64,000 nucleotides of DNA, from contig JASANC010002977.1 of assembly GCA_030248135.1 (NCBI GenBank), positions 1 through 64,000 on the forward strand. The letters run 5' to 3'. The translations under genes were made by a program, and so were the position numbers. Under the pieces are notes generated by a model. That model saw only the letters and a program-made list of their open reading frames with translations, was not told where the DNA came from and did no database searches. Positions 37,619 through 50,200 of the stretch are shown here, one piece after another (positions within the stretch are counted from its first letter, which is position 1; every line of letters begins with the position of its first letter). This DNA is from Theristus sp. LFF4_11. Taxonomy: Eukaryota > Nematoda > Chromadorea > Monhysterida > Xyalidae.

Positions 37619-40600
37619 CTATAGCTCTTCTTTCACGTATTTCGGTTTCAGTTCCTTGATTCGATTGATGAATTCGGATTTTTCCGTGCATGCCCTGCAC
37701 ACTTCATTCCATTCGTCTAAGATTTTCTTCAGCTCTTTCACGCGCAGCTTGTTCAAGTCCACAGTTTTCCAGTCGATTTGTTTGTCTGCAACGGAACATT
37801 GAAGTTCAAGAAAGTTTTTAGGTGAGCGTGACAAGTGCCGGGGGTCCCCGACTCGATCCCCCGTCATGTTTTGTTTTCGAGGCTTCAATCGCATTTAAGC
37901 AAAACACCCGCTGTCATGCAGGCAGTGTCATTTTGCCTGCGTGCTTCATGTTAACTCCAGTGATTTGAAACGGTTTTCAAATTGGGTTCAAAAATAGTTT
38001 TGTGAAAACGCATTTTACCCTTACGATTTTATGCGTCCTCTGGTACATAAAACCAAAAATTTAAATGTATTCTGAAACCTGTAAAACGTGAAAAAACCTC
38101 GCTGGATTTGCTGAATTTGACGGTGAAACGGCACCAGCTAGCTATCAGCAACGGTATTTGAACAAGGCACAAGGCAACAAAGGAACCAAAACAAAGCAAA
38201 TATTGCATCCGCAAATCGCGTTTACCAAATTTCAGCTCGCATATTTGCGCGTCCCGTTCACCGATTCGCTCGCACACTTTTTCTGGCGGCATCGACCACG
38301 ACAACGGCTTCGAGACCTCGTTCATGATGGAAGTGGCCGACTCCGGCATGGCACCGATGTAGAAACACTGAAAAACAACGAATGAAGAGTTGCACTAATT
38401 CGTGTCCTCGTTGACTGTGGAGACACCGGGTGGTGAATCCGTGCTGGCTGGTGTGTTTTCAGTTCAGCTTCTCTCTTATTTGGGAAGATATCACGGAATA
38501 TAGTCCTGCAACCTCGCGCAATGACACGAACTTATAGTCTATCTCGCTAATTTATGCAACTAGCTGATTGGTTAGTCAGGACTCATAAGCAATTCTCAGC
38601 GCTGATTGGTTAGTCATGAGCAATTCTCGGCGCTGATTGGTTGGTCATGAGCGTTTCTCAGCGCTGATTGGTTGGTCATTACGTTACGTTGCATATATTT
38701 TCCAGATGGACTGTATGAACACATGTCTCTGTAATGTACCGCCTCACCATAAACTGGCCGCAGAGATGGCTAAAGGCCCATTCATGCAAGCGCGCGCTGA
38801 CGCGCGCTGACCAGCTTCATCATGAATGAAGAAATGAAGCTGCGTCAGCCGCTGCGGCTTTTTAGGTTTTTTGTCCATTCACGAACGCGCGCGCTGAAGC
38901 GCGCTGACCAGCTTCATCATGAATGAAGAAATGAAGCTGCGTCAGCCGCTGCGGCTTTTGATGTCCGGACCCCAAATGCCGCAGCGGCTTGTCTGAAAAA
39001 TGAAACGTATTTGCATAATTTCTGCGCTTTCAATTGTGATAGATGCAGACCAAAAAGGGAATGAATTTAATTGTGGTAAAATTAAATTAATTGAGGATAC
39101 AGTAAGTTTTATTGTGCTGCGTTTGTGAAAGAAACCAACAGATAAAAACGATAAAACAACTGGGCTAAGACGGGTTTCGAATTTGGCCTCTGTGCTGACA
39201 GGACAACATGTTACCACTGCACTATAGTAGTTGACGGGTGGGAACTCTCTAGGTGTTTGTTCATTAAATGTCGTTCAGTTTTATCGTTTTGTGCTGTTGT
39301 CTGTGTTGTTCCGTACGTGCTGTTTAGTACACACTTATACCGCTTCGATTCGTTGTTTTCGCCGTTTCAGTGATGTTTTGATCTTTTGATTTGTGCAACA
39401 TTCACTATCATGTGCTGCGTTGAGGAAACTTTTTTGCAATGCTCTACACCGTGGAAGGCTAAAAAAGGAAAAAGGTTTCACGCCAAACCGCAGTTGAAGA
39501 AAACAATTACTTAATACGGTGGGGGTGATGTGGCAGCCCTAACCGGTGTGGTGCAGCGCAGAATTTTGCGGCGGCACTGTTTCGAACGGGTTTGAGGGCT
39601 GTGCACTGAGGGCTGTGCCATTTGAGGGCTGTGCACCATTTTGAGGGCTGTGACCACTTTGAGGGCTGTGCACACTTTGAGGGCTGTGCCACTTTGAGGG
39701 CTGTGCACCACTTTGAGGGCTGTGCACCATTTGAGGGCTGTGCACCACTTTGAGGGCTGTGCACACTTTGAGGGCTGTGCACCTTTGAGGGCTGTGCACC
39801 ACTTTGAGGGCTGTGCACCACTTTGAGGGCTGTGCACCACTTTGAGGGCTGTGACCACTTTGAGGGCTGTGCACCACTTTGAGGGCTGTGCACCACTTTG
39901 AGGGCTGTGCACCACTTTGAGGGCTGTGCACCACTTTGAGGGCTGTGCACCACTTTGAGGGCTGTGCACCACTATGAGGGCTGTGCCCGACTTAGAGGGA
40001 TGTGCACCATTTTGTGGGCTGTGCACCACTTTGAGGGCTGTGCACCACTTTGAGGGCTGTGCACCACTTTGAGGGCTGTGCACCACTTTGAGGGCTGTGC
40101 ACCACTTTGAGGGCTGTGCACCACTTTGAGGGCTGTGCACCACTTTGAGGGCTGTGCACCACTTTGAGGGCTGTGCACCACTTTGAGGGCTGTGCACCAT
40201 TTTGAGGGCTGTGCACCACTTTGAGGGCTGTGCACCATTTGCAAGCAACGTGAAAGCAAATTGCATCCTAGAATGTTCAGTCAAAATGCAGAAATCGTAC
40301 AAAATTGTTCATAAAAAACTGTATTTTGCGGTGTAGCTTTCAAAGTTTTTCTTCACTTCGAAAGTCCATTTCACAATTTTTCAATAAATATGCGCCTAAG
40401 ATCAGAAAACTTTTGGTGTGAAACAATAAAAAACAGTACAAAAAAGCAAAAAAAAACATAAATTTCTTGCACTATTTTTATGCTTTGTTGAGTATTCGTA
40501 TTCTCACTGTCACACTTCTTTTGAGACCAATTACGCTATACAATACTGTTCAGAATCTGTCAGAAAAGTACTAAATGATTTAACAAAAAAGTCTTGCAAC

Positions 40601-41953
40601 ATTTGTGAAAGATTGTCACTGACAGCAACAATCAGCGATTTTGACACACAAATTTGATGTCCGGACATCAAATGCCGCAGCGGCTGACGCAGCTTCATTT
40701 CATTTCTGATAGCCACTTCAGCGCGTCAGGCGTTCAGCGCGCGTTCGTGAATGGGCAAAAAACCTAAAGCCGCAGCGGCTGACGCAGCTTCATTTCTTCT
40801 TCACGATGAAGTGGTCGGCTCAGCGCTTGCGCGCGTCCGTGAATGCGCATGTGCTCCAAAACTGAAGCGCGCTGACGCACGCTGAAGCGCGCTGTTTTTT
40901 TGCTTCGTGAATGTGTAGCAAAGTGAAGCGCGTCAGCGCGCTTCAGCGCGCTTCAACCTCCATGAATGGCGCTTAAGCGAAGCGGCACAATGTATAAATA
41001 TTCAAAAACCAACAGCGCGTTCGTCCGCACTCACAAACTTGTTCTCTTTTCCCTTTTTGCTGCCGCAGATTTCACGAATCTTCTCTCCGATTTTCGTCTG
41101 ATCTCGCCGATGCGCCTCGGGCACGTCGGCCATCGCCTCTTTCAACACCGCAATGCAGACTGCACGAAAATAATAGTGGGTTTGTTTGAACCGGTCACTT
41201 TTTCACTGAATGCGGAGCATGCGAAACTTTCAATTACAGCAAGAAGAACGAATTTATACATCGGGGTTGGTTGACATCAAACGCCTGTCTGGGGCGAATT
41301 GTGTCCAGTAATTCGGATCCTGTTTTTGTTTCTTTCTCCGCGAGCTGTGCATTGTGCAAAAAAGTGACAGGTAAAAACGAACATCAATTTTGTTTTTCGC
41401 TTGCCTTTCGTTTTGGCTCGCAGTTTTCATTTACCATTTTGCGCGACAACTCAACACAAAAGTGATGGATAAGTTGGAGACTTTATTGAAGACGGTCCCA
41501 GGATTTGATAAAAAATGACCTTTCTTTGTGAGAAACTCTTCGGAACGATTAAAACAATGTGCATGAGAAAAAAGCAGAGACTTTCATAACATAATGTAGC
41601 AAACGTCTTCAATTCAGTGTGACATTTCACTTGTTTGAGTGATCATCAGACCATCTACACGATTTGCTTGTAGAATTGCTTGCGGCACACTTTAGCAGAT
41701 TTCAAGAATGACTCAACACGGTAATCATAAAAAAAACTCTTCTTTACTGTGATTCAACTTTCCTTTTAACTTTCAACGTTGCTACAGACAATTCAATTGA
41801 ATTAAAAAGCAGACAAAACAACAGCTTAAAATGAAACCGGATTCCGGAAAAAGAAAACGAACCTTCACAGGTGTCCTTTTGTCTCGCAGCGAACGCATTT
41901 CCGGTCACCATCAACACGGCCAACATCCACGCCGTCCACTCAGTTGGCAACAT
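37619..41953 (-). CDS. MANF: MANF/CDNF-family neurotrophic factor (ARMET)
   Basis: Four exons join in phase to 174 residues: 41953-41863, 41159-41035, 38367-38226 and 37785-37619 (TAG). A signal peptide ([20 protein letters not shown]) leads to a mature chain beginning near RQKDTCEVC. All eight family cysteines are visible: CEVC, REIC, CFYIG, KVCERI, QICEL, and the CxxC pair CRAC in the C-terminal domain. The saposin-like N-domain ends at [13 protein letters not shown], and the SAP-like C-domain has [13 protein letters not shown]. The C-terminus is KEEL, a probable ER-retention signal in the place of vertebrate RTDL. The protein acts in the ER lumen, binds BiP-type chaperones and is induced by unfolded-protein stress in other animals. 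Length compares well with about 180 residues in vertebrates. Confidence 0.95.
39162..39234 (-). ncRNA. Degenerate tRNA-like segment (tRNA-derived relic or SINE head)
   Basis: On the minus strand, ATAGTGCAGTGGTAACATG resembles a polymerase III A box and D arm. CCTGTCAGCACAG resembles an anticodon arm with GTC, and AATTCGAAACC resembles a B box. The T stem does not pair properly, so it is not a functional tRNA by inspection. Confidence 0.35.
39585..40240. repeat. 19-base tandem array, about 34 copies
   Basis: The unit CACCACTTTGAGGGCTGTG repeats almost perfectly from 40015 to 40240 and with more indels towards the left. The 263-codon minus-strand frame across it is a repeat translation ([16 protein letters not shown]), since 19 is not a multiple of three and all frames are hit. 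Confidence 0.92.
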
Positions 41954-42489
41954 TTTTTTCGTGTTTTCTTTTTTGCTCAATGAATGAAATGAAAGTTGGT
42001 AGGAATCAACTGGTCTGTTCTCCTTCACTTTTCAGCTGATTATGTGCAAACTTTTTGGCCGTCTTATTTTTCTGAAAATTCAGAAATGACAAAAATTACC
42101 AAAACAGCAAAACAAAAAACAGCAAAGCAGATGACCACTTGAAAAACATTCCAAAAGCTGATTGAAAACGATGATAAACGAACTGAAGCAAAGAAGTAAA
42201 CTGAAACAGCATTGAAGAAGCGGCCAAACGAGCGAGGCGCCGTCTGTGATCGACCGAGGATAATGACCAGACGAGGCTGAGAACAACGAGCCTCTCTAAT
42301 CACTCACAGCCTCACTCTATCTCCTAGACCTAGACCTCGACTCGATGGTTAATGAAATTGATAGAGAAATGACACGTCATGGTTTCGCCCGTAACCAGCT
42401 CCCTTGCATTTCAAGGCGAGCACTATAATGACGTCATCTCAGGACGTCACGACGCAAACCTGTTTGGACTTGGGAGTGAGCAGAGGCAA

Positions 42490-43489
42490 CAAAAACGATT
42501 GGAAATGTTCAGATATGGTTGGGAATCGATTATAATAATCCTGAACAATTTTGGGCGCAAATTAAATTTTTTTTTTAGGCGGGAATTAAAAACATAAAAC
42601 AGTTGAAAAACAATGGGAAATGATCAAAGTTTGTTGAATATGAATCAAAACAATCAATTAAGCAATTTGGTCGCCAATTTTTGAATGGCGGGAAATTTAA
42701 AATTAAATTTCTAAAAGATAAAAGACGACTGAAAATAATTTGTTTGTTGAACATCGAAAAAATTGGTTAATGTGCTGACTGCCTGAACAAAGACTGCGGT
42801 ACCATTATTTTTATTCGGTCTCGACACGATCTTCATGAAAATGCTTCTAATCGTCGGTAGCATGTACCAAAATATTTTCAAAAGCCATGCAGTATGATGA
42901 ACAGAATGTTGAAATTACGACAGTGTTGCTCAAAACAATCACCTATATGCGTGCAGTCGCAGTGCCACAGGTTTTGTTAAGTCCGTTAAATGTCTGCAGT
43001 TTTGTTAATTGTGCTCCGTAAAACCTCCGTAAAATGTCCCTACTTTTGTGTCAAGGACCAAAGTAAAAATGATCAATTTAGTTTTTGAATTTTTTATTTC
43101 CTGTGTCATACTGTTATACTGTTATATGAAGGAGGAGTACCGTAACTGCAGATGCAGCTCGCCACTTTTAACAATGATGCTTGACAATAAACAATGATTT
43201 GTCGAAATTGGAGAAACTTTGCATTCTAGTGCCTAGAGGTGGGAGGGGTGAGAGTGAGACGGTGTTCTCAAAAAGCCGATCTTAATTTCCCGCCATTCAA
43301 AAAATTGCTTAGATTGATTGTTTTGATTCATATTCAACAAACTTTGATCATTTCCCTTGTTTTTCAACTGTTTGAGTGTTTTTTGAATTTCCGCCTAAAA
43401 GAAAAAATTTGAATTTGGCGCCCAAAATTTTTCAGGATTGATTGTATAATCGATTCCCAACCATATCTGAACATTTCCAATCGTTTTTG
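42490..43489. mobile_element. 1 kb element with about 220-base inverted arms
   Basis: Left arm 42490-42710 starts CAAAAACGATTGGAAATGTT; right arm 43275-43489 ends with its complement. The arms share AATCAAAACAATCAATTAAG and CCGCCATTCAAAAAATTG-type blocks. The 560-base centre shows no coding frame, so it is non-autonomous. Confidence 0.8.
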
Positions 43490-44683
43490 AAATCCGAGCA
43501 GTGCAACCAACTTGAGGCCCACAGCCACAACTCTGCATGAAGAGCAGAGACGTCGTCGTCGTGCTTCGCTCGCTCGATGAGCATATGACGACTGGTTGAA
43601 CATTGCAAACAAAATGCCGTGCCGTATCATTTTAGCAGTCGCTGGCGAAGAGATTGTGAAAAAGTCCCGGGGGAAGCAACGTCCGAACGGCAAAGAAGAA
43701 ATTTGAATTTGTTCGTCGACGAACTGTGTTATTTGTTTTGTTTTGATCAGGCATTCTTGAGTGATTTTCGCTAATTTTCGATTTTGATAATGTGTCGTCG
43801 TGTGTGACATTTTTCGTGATTGATATCGTCTTTAAAAACCTATCCGTTGCTTTTTGCAACGTTACAAACATGTTTTGACGAAAAAGTTCAAGCAAGGCAA
43901 AACTCCCAAATCGCGCAAACAAGTCCGATATCCTGAAAAATTCTGATATTGCGCAAATAGGACCGAAATCGGGCAGTGAAAACCGACGACGTACCATTGT
44001 ACTCCGTTCCCCAAACCCACCGGAGTTTGGTACCTTCGAGTTTCCGGAATCGGTGGGGGGTGGGGGGCGTGTTTCAAGCATAATAAAAATTTAAAAAACA
44101 TATGTGAATGTGGTTGAGGAGAAGTCACTTGCTATTTTTGTTCGGACCGGACCCGATAATTTTGGGTGTAACCTGTGGTGACGATCCACTACAACTTTTT
44201 CAGCCAAATACGCGTTTATCTTGGTCACACACAGTTTACGATTTCGAAACGTGCACATCACGAATCTTAGAAACTGCATTTGTGAGTTCAAATGAACGCC
44301 GTTTTCAAGCAAAAAATAACACCCTAAAATGCCACAATTGAAGAATGCATTCACTATTGTTGATCCTTAGTTACAGAAGCATTCATTTTCCTCAATAAGA
44401 ACGCTCAAAGAACACTTTTATTTGGAACCGGCATTATTTCGAAACAATTTTGAATGGGTGTGAGTGAAGTTGTAAACATGTCGCAAAGCTGTCGTGTAGA
44501 AACCGACTGTCAGGCGTCCGAACAAAAAGTCGAGTTACCAAAAAAATCACAAATATAATCACAGAAAGAATTCTGAAAATCTACAACGTTCACATTCGTG
44601 ACGTGGTGATGAGCAGCAAAGGGTTGTTTTTCTGAACAAAACACATCACAGATGCGAATGGCAAATGCTAATTAAATAAACTA

Positions 44684-45270
44684 CAGTGTGTTTCAGAAGT
44701 AGTAGGTGGGTGTTTGACGCGTTAATGCTAGAGTTGTATTGAACCATTTCTAACGAAATGTTAGACAGCTGTTTGAAAAGACTTAACTTTGATTTGTGCC
44801 AATTTTCAGACCAATTCATTCACATGCACACGGATGACAGAGCAAAAGTCAACTGACTAAAGTCAGGTGAACAACAGTCAACTCAGTCAAATTTCTCAAA
44901 GTGTCCACCCCTCAATGCATCGCTTGCACCTATCCTTCACGGCTAAAACCGCCATCTCGCGCATGTACGCTGGTCTAGCACGTTCGAAAAGCCGGTAGAT
45001 ATGAAAAAAAAACAAATCGGATTAAAAAACATTTCGTATTCATGCATGCTGTTTCGCGCCGGTGCCAAACAAAACCCCCCAGCTGCGTGCTGAAATCATT
45101 GTTTTTGTTTTGCTCTGTCATTCGTGTGCAGGTGAATGAGTTTATCTGAAATTTGCACAAATCTAAGTTGAGTATTCCTTAACAACTGTCTAAAATTTCA
45201 TTGAATATGGTTCAACACAATTCGAGAAATAACGCGTCAAACACCTACCCAGTACTTCTGAAACACCCTG
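44684..45270. mobile_element. 587-base Tc1/mariner-type element with inverted ends
   Basis: The ends CAGTGTGTTTCAGAAGTAGT and its counterpart CAGGGTGTTTCAGAAGTACT (inverted) are flanked by TA. The arms match over about 100 bases, including GGTGTTTGACGCGTTA. Confidence 0.8.
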
Positions 45271-45802
45271 TACACTGTGCTAGTGATGACATTTTTTGTT
45301 TTCACAAAAAAATACAAAATGCATTATTAGAAAACCGATTCGATTGACAGCCACCGCAGTTTAATGTAAGTTTCCTTCCAGGCGATAAACTTTTAGATAT
45401 TGACCGATCAAATGAACGTAAACCAAATGCGTTTAAAAAGTTGTGAAGAAAATTAACATTTGAAATTGGCGAAAGATTCGTCGAAAAATTACATCGGGGA
45501 TTTACATGTTTAGTCACCGTCGCCACAATCTGTTTCACAACATCGTTTTTGAATTAGGATAACCTTGTGTGTGAAGCGGATTGTAACGGTTCAGTGAAAT
45601 TATTGAGGAAAACAGTATTTGTGGAGGTTTCTAATCCAACAAGAACTTTTCCGCGTTCATGTAAAACAATAATCCAGGGCATGAAACAATAATATATATT
45701 CCAAATATGCTGAAAACATTCACTCAAAAGCGTGGACATGCAAAAAACACCGTTGTCATTCTCCCTGCCGAATAAACCGTCCAAAACGCAGCCAGGATAC
45801 AG

Positions 45803-45957
45803 CCGAACTCCAAATCCAAACAGCTGATTGGTTGGTAATCACCGATGATGCGTGCATTGTGTGCAAACCAAACTGCGCCTCGACAGTAACCCATGTACAG
45901 AATGCATGCGTCAATCAACCAATCAGCTAGTTGGCTATGTTATAGACTTGGACTGCA
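45803..45957. mobile_element. MITE family B relative
   Basis: CAGCTGATTGGTTGGTAATC at one end and CAACCAATCAGCTAGTTGG at the other, with GCGTGCATTGTGTGC and CAGAATGCATGCGT inside. Confidence 0.65.
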
Positions 45958-46769
45958 GAAAATGTGAGGAAAAAATTGCCGCGAATAAACCGTGCGTACA
46001 AATTAGAACTGCCACAAATATAAATATATGTGTATACAGTATGTACAAAGTATGTTACAACTGTTTACAAGCTATTTACAGTGATTACCTTTTTCAAACC
46101 GGGGAAAGACGTTACCGTTAGTTTGTAAAATAAAATTAAAAAGAACAATATGAATACAGGGTATAGATTTCGCCGTCTAACATGACATTATGTACATGGA
46201 GCAGTGAAGGAAGAAATATAGTTCCAGTGGTGAACTCAAAAACGAAACTGTAAATACAAGAATAACCGACATATTATGTTAAAAAATAAATAATTCTCAC
46301 AATACATGAAAGATCAATCACAAATTTTGAAATCACTACAGTCATTCGAAAAAATGGGTAGGTAAGGTAGGTTCGGTCAACTACAAATAAAACATGACTT
46401 GAAAGGAAATACCATCAATATTCACTTGACACGGCGACCAAAAAGGCAAAATAAACCCCAAGAGTACTAAGAAAACAGAATTGCTGGTATTCATACCCGA
46501 AGTGGATCTGCTAGGCTCCACTTCAGTGGATGAGCGCTGATATTGTGAGTCAACTTATTTTCACGATAAAACTGTTCAATGAAGCATGCATGTAGTGAAA
46601 CTTATTATCAACGGGTCGAGAAAACACTAAAATGCCAAACGTTACACAAACAGGTGTGCAATTGTCTAACATCTTTGACAACAACAAAAAAAACTCAAAA
46701 ATCGCCACGACAAAATAATTGAACACCGAAGATACACCGCAGTTCGATGTTGAACGAGCACAGTCTAGT

Positions 46770-47139
46770 CTACGACATGTCCATGCGGTTTTGTTGAGCG
46801 TACTGCGCCTGTTGTTGCTGTTGCTGTTGTTGTTGTTGCTGGTGATGACGCTGGTGCTGTTGTTGTTGCTGTTGTTGCTGTTGCTGTTGTACGGCCGAGT
46901 CGGGCGACATCGTCTGCGTGTCCCAGATGATCTCCGGCGAAATCTGGCCGGACGACGACGACAGCTGACAGTTGCCGCCCGAGATCAACGGGTCGCCGCT
47001 GCCGAGCATCGGGTTAGCAGCGCGCGCGCCGCTCTCCGCCTGCGCAATGTCCATCATCAGCTCGAGGTGGCCGTTGTTCTGTTGTGGTTGGCTAAAGTGC
47101 TGCTGCGTCTGTTGACTGTTCGCTGTACTGTTGTAATAC

Positions 47140-47211
<72 letters not shown>

Positions 47212-50200
47212 GCGGAGAACATCGGACGCATCGTCTGTGGCATCACGGGCGGCGTCTCTAGCACGCCGCCGTTGCTGTCTGGAAAATGGCTAGCGAGCGA
47301 CTTCCTGTTAAAAATCGATCTGTTCTCGATTTCAAGCAGAATCGTGACTGGATTGTTACTCAACAATGATCAAACACATCAGAAACAAGAACACAGTGGC
47401 ATCTTTCGCTTTCCGAAAGAACTATCTTATAACCATTAAAAACACTTTTTACCGACTTTGAGAGAATAATTGCGGCTGCGACGACGCTTGCTGCTGCGAC
47501 GGATGCAGTGAGATCGCATGTTGATGCTGTTGATCAGACGCCTGGGCGGAAGAGGCTGAAACAACCGCAACAACATGCGTGAACGTGTGGAAATTAAGCG
47601 CATTCGAATATTTCAACACTACATAATTGAATTTGAATGTGTTTGAGCTGCAGCATTGCACCATGGTCCATGAGTAATGACGCTGTTTACCCGTTACGCC
47701 CGGCTAGCGTCTATTTGCAATGTGAATTTTAGTCTTGAAACGCGAAAACATTTGCTGGGTCTCCGAATGTTGGGTCTCCGAATGTCATGCTGTTCATACA
47801 GTTTTATCGGAGTTTCCTGCTTTTTCGCGAAATAAAATGGAATGGAAAAATGGAATGGAAAACATTTGCTGTTTCGCAAAGATGTTGCCAATGAACACTG
47901 CCCACCCATTATATGCTCCGGTTGCCCGCCGTTCACCACGGTTGCGTCGGTTTGTTGTTGTTGTTGTGTTTGTGGCTGATGCGTCGCCGGTGAAAACTGA
48001 CCTTCGTTTGGCTGAAATTTAGAAACAATAAATGAAAAACATGAAAAAGCGATTTTTGATCGTTTATGATCTCCGTCTGTTACTGTGAAACAGCCCCGTC
48101 ATTTTTTTCACACAACTATCATCTGTTTTCTAGTTCTGCGGCTCCGTGCGCGCGTAGATACAAAAGTAGCTTTATGGCAAAAGCAATGCAGGAATTAAAA
48201 AAATTTGGTAAAGCGACCCGAATTTCTGAGACATGGTTTGGTCACTGGAGTCATTTTAAATTGCCGCATGAAGCATGAAACTGATTTCCTTGCGACTACT
48301 GCAAATGCAATAAGTCGCAGAACTAAAAGAAAAAATAGTAGTTCTGCACCCGTGTTAAAGAGGAAGAGCGACCTTTACCGTACATGTACATTTAAATATG
48401 AAGCCGTACGATGGGGAAAGTGGTTTCATGCTTGATGCGGCAATTCAAAATTGGTGATACGACCCCAAGTCCCTGAGATACGATCTGGTTGCTCAAGCAA
48501 ACGAATTACCGCATCAAGAAAGAAAAAAACTACTTTTTCCATAGATTGCAAACGTGTCACGTCGATGAACCAAAAATAGATCAACCATTTACACCAACAT
48601 CAATAATTCATCAAGTTGGCCTTCGTTTGTTTTTTAATGTAGACAAACTTGAAACTGAAGCCACACACTGACTGCACATCCCCATCGGACGAAATTGCAC
48701 GAAGAAGAGCGAAAATTCAACATACGCGTTTCTCTTGAATGAAGTTCATAACAAACACATGAACACATACACATATGCACATCACACAGAGACAGAAACA
48801 GAGACACCGCATACGTGCACACTTCCACTGCACAGAATGACTACCAGTAAAGTCGCAACATTATTATTTGCAAATTTCTCCCTCCAACTAAACTAACCAA
48901 CAAACAAACACGCACAAAAGAGACAAGCCACTGGAGAAAATCTCTCTGCAAATTGATCTGCACTGATAGTACCCGATACAGAAACCTCGCATTTCTATTC
49001 AACCTGGTATCAGTATTATTATTGTTATAGTGGCAATGGTTTCGATAAACATCAGTCATTTTTTACTGTTCTTTCGTTTTCGTTAAATCTAAACGCACTA
49101 ACACCGAAACACGGTTTTCAATCAATAATTAGATAATAATTCATTTTTTCGTCATGGCACTTTGTTTCTCAGCTTTGCTGCAAAGAAAAAAAACACTATC
49201 ACAAACTGGAAAACACCAGAAGACAACGAGAACAACGTTGCGTTTAGTTGATTGATTTGTTTTCGAACAAGTCAGTGCTGTTGCAAAAAACAATAGTGCA
49301 CCCGTTTTTCAAAACAGTTTTGGTTTTGTTTTTTGACTTTCAACATACTTTTCCATATGAGTCATTTTTTGATGATGCCATTTGAACAATGTAAACAATC
49401 GCGCCGCACGAAACACAAAAAAACTAACTGCAGTTTTTCCACGGCTGTTTACTGCATTCCAAACGTAACAAAATTCAGAGCTGGTGTTTTGTTCATCTTA
49501 TCGCACTTTCGAATCACCATAAACACTCGGTTCCCCTACAGCAATGTTGTTCGCACACCCAGTGTAACAACAACTGATTTTGCACTTACACTTCCGAAAA
49601 ACACGACTAAAGTGCACGTAATCACCAAATAAAAACTGAACAACAATGTTTGTTTGTACTGTGAACTGCTGGAAGTTCGCCAGATGATGTCACGTCATCT
49701 TATCGTTAAAATCTGTTCCCTCATCTGAAGAAACAAACCAAGAAAACAGAAAAAAAAGTTTTTTACCGTCGCAAAACGCAAATCAGCGCTGTCGTAGGAC
49801 GGCGGCGTCGCCTGTTGCTGCTCGTCTGGCGGCTCCTGCTTCACGCGAACACTGGCAAAGTCGACTGCAATGTTGTTTGCGGTTCACGATGGAAATGAGA
49901 ATAAACAACTTGCATTCGAACTCGATAACACATAACCAACTAGCTGATTGGTTGGTTGGTGGTCACGTGATGCACAGATTCTAGGTCACAGCAATTCATG
50001 CACAGAATGCATGCATCAACCAATCAGCTAGTTGGATATGTTATTGACTTAGATTATAAGTGGGATTAGAAAGGCCAGAAAGCCCCGCACAAGTTCCTCT
50101 CCATACATTTCAGTTTTGTTAAAAAACTTTCCAAAGCCCAGAAACACTGACGTGTATTTTCGACTGGAGTCGTCGTCGTCGCCACTGGCGTTATACCGAG

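Larger units (their letters stand above)
38768..40975. mobile_element. 2.2 kb terminal-inverted-repeat element in MANF intron 2
   Basis: The left end (TAAAGGCCCATTCATGCAAG) and right end (CATGAATGGCGCTTAA) are inverted. Each terminal region of 200-300 bases is itself a palindrome rich in GCGCGCTGACGCGC and CTGCGTCAGCCGCTGCGGCT. The terminal GC(C/G)CATTCATG motif is the same as in the short MITE family C, so this may be the larger relative of that family. The interior holds a tRNA-like segment and a long 19-base tandem array, but no transposase. Confidence 0.75.
41954..46769. other. Intergenic stretch between MANF and the bHLH-zip gene
   Basis: Apart from the inverted-repeat elements at 42490-43489 and 44684-45270, a dispersed repeat near 43995-44065 and a MITE family B copy at 45803-45957, no gene was supported. 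The region 46130-46700 upstream of the bHLH-zip stop codon is AT-rich and probably holds its 3' UTR. Confidence 0.55.

Noticed and set aside
39162..39234. Functional tRNA-Asp gene
   Set aside because: A-box and B-box-like motifs are present, but the T stem and acceptor stem do not pair, so it is reported only as a relic.
39585..40240. CRISPR-like regular array
   Set aside because: The repeats are contiguous 19-base units without unique spacers, in a eukaryotic intron.
39511..40302. 263-codon minus-strand frame ([16 protein letters not shown] repeats)
   Set aside because: It is the translation of a 19-base tandem array; all three frames stay open for the same reason and there is no gene context.
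46719..47261. 180-codon plus-strand Leu-rich frame
   Set aside because: Antisense shadow of the polyglutamine-coding last exon of the bHLH-zip gene.
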